Assembly (NCBI GenBank): GCA_027036095.1 | Contig: JALVTA010000111.1 | Span: 1-7,598, forward strand | Direction: 5' to 3' | DNA: 7,598 nt | DNA from: Thiotrichales bacterium | Lineage (GTDB): Bacteria > Pseudomonadota > Gammaproteobacteria > Thiomicrospirales > Thiomicrospiraceae | Shown here: positions 3,871 through 7,598 of the stretch, piece after piece | Layout of the letters: each line of letters starts with the position of its first letter | Numbering within the stretch: position 1 is the first letter of the stretch | Position numbers and translations under genes: made by a program | Notes under the pieces: model-generated | What the model was told of the DNA's origin: nothing | Database searches by the model: none | Seen by the model: only the letters and a program-made list of their open reading frames with translations

Positions 3871-6656
3871 TGAAACGTGCTGTAGCCGGGCTGGTGGGCT
3901 TATTGGTGTTCTGGCTCGCTATGGCTGTCTCGGCCGGAGAGATCGGCTGGTATTACGGCAGGCATTTTGAGCCGGGAGAGTGGCAGCATCTTTCCCAACT
4001 GGTGCTGCAGCCCGACCATGTATCGCGGCTGGATCTGCACCGGCTCAAACGGCTGGGTGTGCGTCCGTTGGCCTATGTGAGCGTGGGTGAGGTGGCCCGT
4101 GAGGCCGACTATTTTTCCCGCCTGCCAAAAGGTGCGCTGCTGGACGACAACACGATCTGGCGGTCTGTCCGGTTGGATGTGCGCCGGCCGGAGGTGCGTC
4201 GCTTCATTGTGGAGCAGCTGGTCGGTGGTGCGCTGGACAAGGGGTTCGAAGGCGTCTTTCTCGACACCGTTGACAGCTTCCACGCCCTGCCGAAGAAGGA
4301 GCAGGCCACCTTTCGGCAGGGCATTATCGAGCTGATCCGTGCCATCCGGCGGAAGGTGGGCAGAGGGGCGGTATGGCTCAACCGGGGCTTCGACCTGCTG
4401 GATGCCGTGCATGATCAGATCAGTGGTGTAGCCTTCGAATCCCTCTATCAGGGATATGACGCCCGGCAAGAGGCTTATGTCACCGTTCCGGAAGCGGATC
4501 GAAAATGGCTGCTGGAGCAGATCCGTCGCGTGAAGGCCATGGGTCTGCCGGTGGTGGCCATCGACTATCTGCCCCCGGAGCGGGCGGGCCGCGAGGCGCA
4601 GGCGCTGGCGCGGAAAATCGAGGCGGTCGGCGCGCAGCCATGGATTACCGACGCACATCTGACCCGCGTCGGCGTCAGCCATGTCACGCCGCTGCCGCGC
4701 AAGGTGCTGGGCCTTTTTGAGTCCCCCAAAGGTGAAGAAAGCTTCATCGACTCTTCCGAGTTACACCGCTTCGCGGCCACGCCACTGGAATACCTGGGCT
4801 ACTTTTTCGATTATCAGCAGGTGGATGCGCCGTGGCCGGATGAAGATCCAGTAGGGCGTTATGCCGGAGTAGTGGTATGGGTCAATGGCCGCGCTACCCG
4901 TGTGTATGGCGCGCTCTGTGACCGTCTTGCCCGCTGGCAGAAACTGGGGTTCCCTGTGGTTTTCATGGGGACATTGCCGGATGAACCGGCTTGTCGGCAG
5001 GTGGCGGGCGTGGCATCAGCCGATCCTGTGCCGTCCGTTCTGCAGATTGGCAAGGTTGCGGCAAGTGTGGGACGGTTTGAAGGACGACTGCAACTTCGGC
5101 GGCTGGGGGTACAGCTGTTTGCACCCGCGCGGCAGGTTCGGATGGATGCCTGGCTGACACTCACCGATGGTCGGAAGTCGTGGCCCCAGATTGCCGTGAC
5201 GGAGCATGGAGGATTTGCTCTGGCGCCTTATCTTTTTGAGGCGGCCGGGACACAGGATGAGGGAGACAATCTGTTCTGGCTGTTCGATCCGATGGCTTTC
5301 CTGCAGGCCGCACTGCGGCTGCCTCCTCTTCCGGCTGTGGATGTAACGACCGAGAACGGGCGACGCATTCTGCTGGTGCATATTGACGGTGATGGGTTTG
5401 TTTCCCGTGCCGAATTCGGTGATCACGCCCTGTCCGGGCAGGTGATCTTGGAGAAAGTACTCCAGCGCTTTCGCTCGCTGCCCCATACGGTCTCCGTCAT
5501 TGAGGCGGAGGTGGCGCCGTGGGGTGTGTATCCCAAATCCAGCGCCGAAGCGGAGCGCATCGCCTGGCGCATTTTTCGGCTTAAAAACGTGGAGCCGGCC
5601 AGTCATACCTACAGCCACCCGTTTGTCTGGCGTCATCTGGAAGGCTTCAAGGGCTTGCAGGAAGATGAGTATGGCTGGAACCTGCCCATCAGGAACTACA
5701 CGCCCTCGGTGCGCCGTGAGATCGACGGTTCGGTGGACTACATCAACCGGCGGCTGGCGCCGAAGGACAAGCCGGTGCGGGTGCTGCTGTGGAGCGGAGA
5801 CTGCCTGCCCGGCCCGAAGGCGCTGGCACGGGTGGAGTGGCGTGACCTGCTCAACATGAATGGTGGCGACACCAAGCTGACCCGTTACGCCAACAGCCTC
5901 AGCCGGGTGTGGCCCATCGGGCGGCCCACCCGAGCCGGGGTGCAGATCTATGCCCCGGAGACCAATGAAAACAACTACACCAACCTGTGGCATGGTCCCT
6001 ATTACGGCTACCGCCATGTCATCACTACCTTCAGACTGCTGGATGGCGCGCGCCGTCTGAAGCCCATTGACATCTACTACCACTTCTATTCCGGCAGCAA
6101 GGCTGCGTCGCTCAATGCGCTGCTCAATGTGTATGACTGGGCGCTCAGCCAGCCGGTGACGCCCATGTTCGCCAGTGAATACGCCGCGCGAGGGCAGGCG
6201 TTCTACACCGCCCGCTGGGTGAAGCTGCCGGATGGCCGCCTGCGTCTCTATAGCCACTGGCCGGTGCGCACGTTGAGAGTGCCTGCGGCGCAGCCGCAGC
6301 TGACTGGAGAGCGCGTGCTGGGCTGGAAGGTACATGATAAAGATCGTTACGTGCACCTTGCGCCGGGCCGCATCCTGACCTTTTCACAGGCCTCAAAGCT
6401 TCCGTCGGGTCCATGGCTTGAGCAAAGCAGTGCCGTGATTGATCAGGTGAGCGGACATGCGGGCCAGAAGCGCTGGACAATCCGTTTTCATGCCGGTCTT
6501 GTGCCCATGTTCCGGTGGAAAAATGCGGCGGGCTGCCGGGTGCACAGCAGCGAGTCGGGTTTGAAGATTCAGCGAAGCGGCGCTGCCCTGACCGTGCGTC
6601 TGCCGGCCCGCACGCCGGATGTAGAGAGGACGTTGACCCTTGCCTGCGGTCACTGA
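3870..6656 (+). CDS. pelA: PelA: Pel polysaccharide hydrolase/deacetylase
   Basis: The 928-residue protein is close to P. aeruginosa PelA (about 948 residues) and has the same domain order. Residues 1-22 are a signal peptide ending V-S-A before G23. Residues about 24-270 are a GH114-like hydrolase: W27-Y-Y-G, Y69-V-S-V-G-E, V129-F-L-D132-T-V-D135-S, and F189-E190-S-L-Y-Q-G-Y, with E190 the likely catalytic acid. Residues about 278-400 form the middle domain, which begins L-G-L-F-E-S. Residues about 498-770 are a carbohydrate-esterase-like deacetylase: H504-I-D506-G-D508-G-F supplies the Asp residues and S578-H579-T-Y-S-H583-P-F the metal-binding His pair. The last 150 or so residues look like a beta-rich C-terminal domain. 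In P. aeruginosa, PelA works in the periplasm, partly deacetylating the amino-sugar polymer needed for Pel export and cleaving it. All key residues appear intact. The ATG at 3870 is the only plausible start, since the frame closes at 3840; its ribosome site is weak (TGGA ending 9 nt upstream). pelB follows with overlap. Confidence 0.96.
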   Translation: MKRAVAGLVGLLVFWLAMAVSAGEIGWYYGRHFEPGEWQHLSQLVLQPDHVSRLDLHRLKRLGVRPLAYVSVGEVAREADYFSRLPKGALLDDNTIWRSVRLDVRRPEVRRFIVEQLVGGALDKGFEGVFLDTVDSFHALPKKEQATFRQGIIELIRAIRRKVGRGAVWLNRGFDLLDAVHDQISGVAFESLYQGYDARQEAYVTVPEADRKWLLEQIRRVKAMGLPVVAIDYLPPERAGREAQALARKIEAVGAQPWITDAHLTRVGVSHVTPLPRKVLGLFESPKGEESFIDSSELHRFAATPLEYLGYFFDYQQVDAPWPDEDPVGRYAGVVVWVNGRATRVYGALCDRLARWQKLGFPVVFMGTLPDEPACRQVAGVASADPVPSVLQIGKVAASVGRFEGRLQLRRLGVQLFAPARQVRMDAWLTLTDGRKSWPQIAVTEHGGFALAPYLFEAAGTQDEGDNLFWLFDPMAFLQAALRLPPLPAVDVTTENGRRILLVHIDGDGFVSRAEFGDHALSGQVILEKVLQRFRSLPHTVSVIEAEVAPWGVYPKSSAEAERIAWRIFRLKNVEPASHTYSHPFVWRHLEGFKGLQEDEYGWNLPIRNYTPSVRREIDGSVDYINRRLAPKDKPVRVLLWSGDCLPGPKALARVEWRDLLNMNGGDTKLTRYANSLSRVWPIGRPTRAGVQIYAPETNENNYTNLWHGPYYGYRHVITTFRLLDGARRLKPIDIYYHFYSGSKAASLNALLNVYDWALSQPVTPMFASEYAARGQAFYTARWVKLPDGRLRLYSHWPVRTLRVPAAQPQLTGERVLGWKVHDKDRYVHLAPGRILTFSQASKLPSGPWLEQSSAVIDQVSGHAGQKRWTIRFHAGLVPMFRWKNAAGCRVHSSESGLKIQRSGAALTVRLPARTPDVERTLTLACGH
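6623..6642 (+). promoter_or_regulatory. Ribosome binding site selecting a TTG start for pelB
   Basis: AGAGAGGA at 6623-6630 lies nine bases before the TTG at 6640-6642, inside the end of pelA. The pelB frame is closed by a TGA at 6634-6636. No ATG occurs in frame until well after the membrane segment, so TTG 6640 is the best-supported start. The TTG at 6633 is out of frame. Confidence 0.6.
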
Positions 6657-7598
6657 ACGGGAGCATCTGATCCGCCCCGGCGGCTTGCTGGCCTTTACGG
6701 GCGTGGTGGCGGTGGTGCTCTATCTCCTGTTTCCGCGGGAGGTGGTGTTTACCTCCCTTGAGCAGATGCAGCGGGCCGATCCGCTCTCCATCGCCTATCT
6801 GCGCCTGCTGGTGCGCTCCTATCCGGACAACGCCGAGGTGCGCTATCATCTGGCGCGTCAGCTGTATCTGGCCGGAGAGCCTACGCGGGCACTGCAGGTG
6901 CTGCATGCACTGGGCCCGGAAAAAAGACTGCTGGCAAGCCCTCAACTGGCCGAACTCTATCTGAACATTCTACTGGACCGTCTGTATGCCGCCCGGTCAG
7001 CGGATGAGCGGCTCAGGCGTCGACACGCACTGGAGCAGGCGCTCAATCATATGCTGAGCGGGCCGCTGCCGGTCAAGGAAAAGCGACACATCGTCACGCC
7101 CCTGCTGCCCCGATTGAGCCTGTCGGCCCGCATGGAGACGGAACGTTGGCTGTTGCGCCATGCGGTCTCGCCCGAGGAGGCCGCACGCTGGCGCGTGCGT
7201 CTGTTTGCCCATCTGTGGATGGCCGGCCGCTTCAAGCAGGCCATGGCGGTATTCGACCACATGGCCGGTGCCGCAGCCGGGCGGGAGCGGAAGGCGTGGG
7301 GGCGATTGCGCGTGCGGTTGTGGCTGGCGGCTGGACGGCCTGACAGGGCGCTAAATGCCGCGCGGCAACTGGCCAGGACTTGGCCGAACGATCCTGCTGT
7401 GTTGCGACTGGCCATTGATGTCGCCCGGCAGAACGGGCGACTTGACCTGCAGCAGCGCTGGATGGAGTACTTGCTGCGGCTGCAGCCTCATGACCGACAG
7501 TTGGCCTGGCAGCTGTTTCAGGTGGTGCTGGGTCAGGGGCGGCTCAAGGCGGCGCTGGCACTGGTGCCGTATCTCGGCCCGCCTGAAAAGTTGAGCAC
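6640..7598 (+). CDS. pelB: PelB, N-terminal part: membrane anchor and periplasmic TPR region (3' end outside window)
   Basis: The frame is open from the TTG at 6640 to the right edge, giving 319 codons. Residues 1-13 are short and polar, residues about 14-31 form one hydrophobic segment (G-G-L-L-A-F-T-G-V-V-A-V-V-L-Y-L-L-F), and P32-R33 follows, consistent with an inner-membrane anchor or uncleaved signal. The rest is Leu/Ala-rich helical sequence with TPR-like spacing: Y-P-D-N-A-E-V-R-Y-H-L-A-R-Q-L-Y near 60-75, A-G-R-F-K-Q-A-M-A-V-F near 195, A-A-G-R-P-D-R-A-L-N-A-A near 230, then W-P-N-D-P-A-V-L-R-L-A. In P. aeruginosa, PelB is about 1,190 residues, with periplasmic TPRs that bind PelA and a C-terminal outer-membrane beta-barrel that exports Pel. 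The barrel would lie beyond this window. Assignment rests on position directly after pelA, the 17-nt overlap and the TPR architecture; the visible part alone would only say TPR protein. Confidence 0.88.
   Translation, partial: MPAVTEREHLIRPGGLLAFTGVVAVVLYLLFPREVVFTSLEQMQRADPLSIAYLRLLVRSYPDNAEVRYHLARQLYLAGEPTRALQVLHALGPEKRLLASPQLAELYLNILLDRLYAARSADERLRRRHALEQALNHMLSGPLPVKEKRHIVTPLLPRLSLSARMETERWLLRHAVSPEEAARWRVRLFAHLWMAGRFKQAMAVFDHMAGAAAGRERKAWGRLRVRLWLAAGRPDRALNAARQLARTWPNDPAVLRLAIDVARQNGRLDLQQRWMEYLLRLQPHDRQLAWQLFQVVLGQGRLKAALALVPYLGPPEKLS

Noticed and set aside
5016..6356. Long minus-strand ORF (446 codons) opposite pelA
   Set aside because: It is antisense to the conserved PelA deacetylase region and has no recognisable domain; it is a shadow of GC-rich codon use.
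7146..7594. Several short plus-strand ORFs in other frames within pelB
   Set aside because: The pelB frame is continuous from 6640 to the window end with consistent TPR-like sequence; the others are frame shadows.

Overview
This GC-rich window looks like part of a gammaproteobacterial chromosome. The evidence is a RadC protein, a CsdA/DeaD-type RNA helicase with a DbpA-like C-terminal RNA-binding domain, and the start of a Gram-negative pel exopolysaccharide operon. The genus cannot be named from sequence alone. I see no tRNA, rRNA, CRISPR array, insertion sequence or phage gene.

Layout. (1) Positions 1-737, minus strand: the N-terminal 245 residues of a secreted family-3 solute-binding protein or sensor, cut by the window edge. 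(2) 781-1464, minus: radC. (3) 1501-1884, plus: a small hotdog-fold acyl-CoA thioesterase, divergent from radC, with only 36 bp between the two start codons. (4) 1890-1911: an intrinsic terminator that serves the helicase on the minus strand. (5) 1936-3576, minus: deaD. (6) 3577-3869: a divergent regulatory region. Its deaD side carries three overlapping inverted repeats. Its pelA side is strikingly AT-rich, with a perfect 15-bp tandem duplication, clustered CAAT/ATTG motifs and a possible 26-codon leader ORF whose stop overlaps the pelA start. (7) 3870-6656, plus: complete pelA (glycoside hydrolase plus polysaccharide deacetylase). (8) 6640-7598, plus: the start of pelB (membrane anchor plus TPR-like helices), overlapping pelA by 17 nt from a probable TTG start and cut by the window edge.

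How the genes work together. pelA and pelB are the first two genes of a Pel biofilm-polysaccharide operon that presumably continues to the right. In Pseudomonas aeruginosa, PelA trims and partly deacetylates the polymer in the periplasm, and PelB carries it across the outer membrane while binding PelA. The genes to the left are housekeeping or accessory and have no evident tie to Pel. One speculative link: the truncated binding protein may belong to a membrane sensor such as a diguanylate cyclase or kinase, and Pel is controlled by c-di-GMP in the known system.

I found no convincing new multi-gene system. The most interesting unexplained signals lie in the 293-bp deaD-pelA intergenic region and in the compact radC/thioesterase start region.
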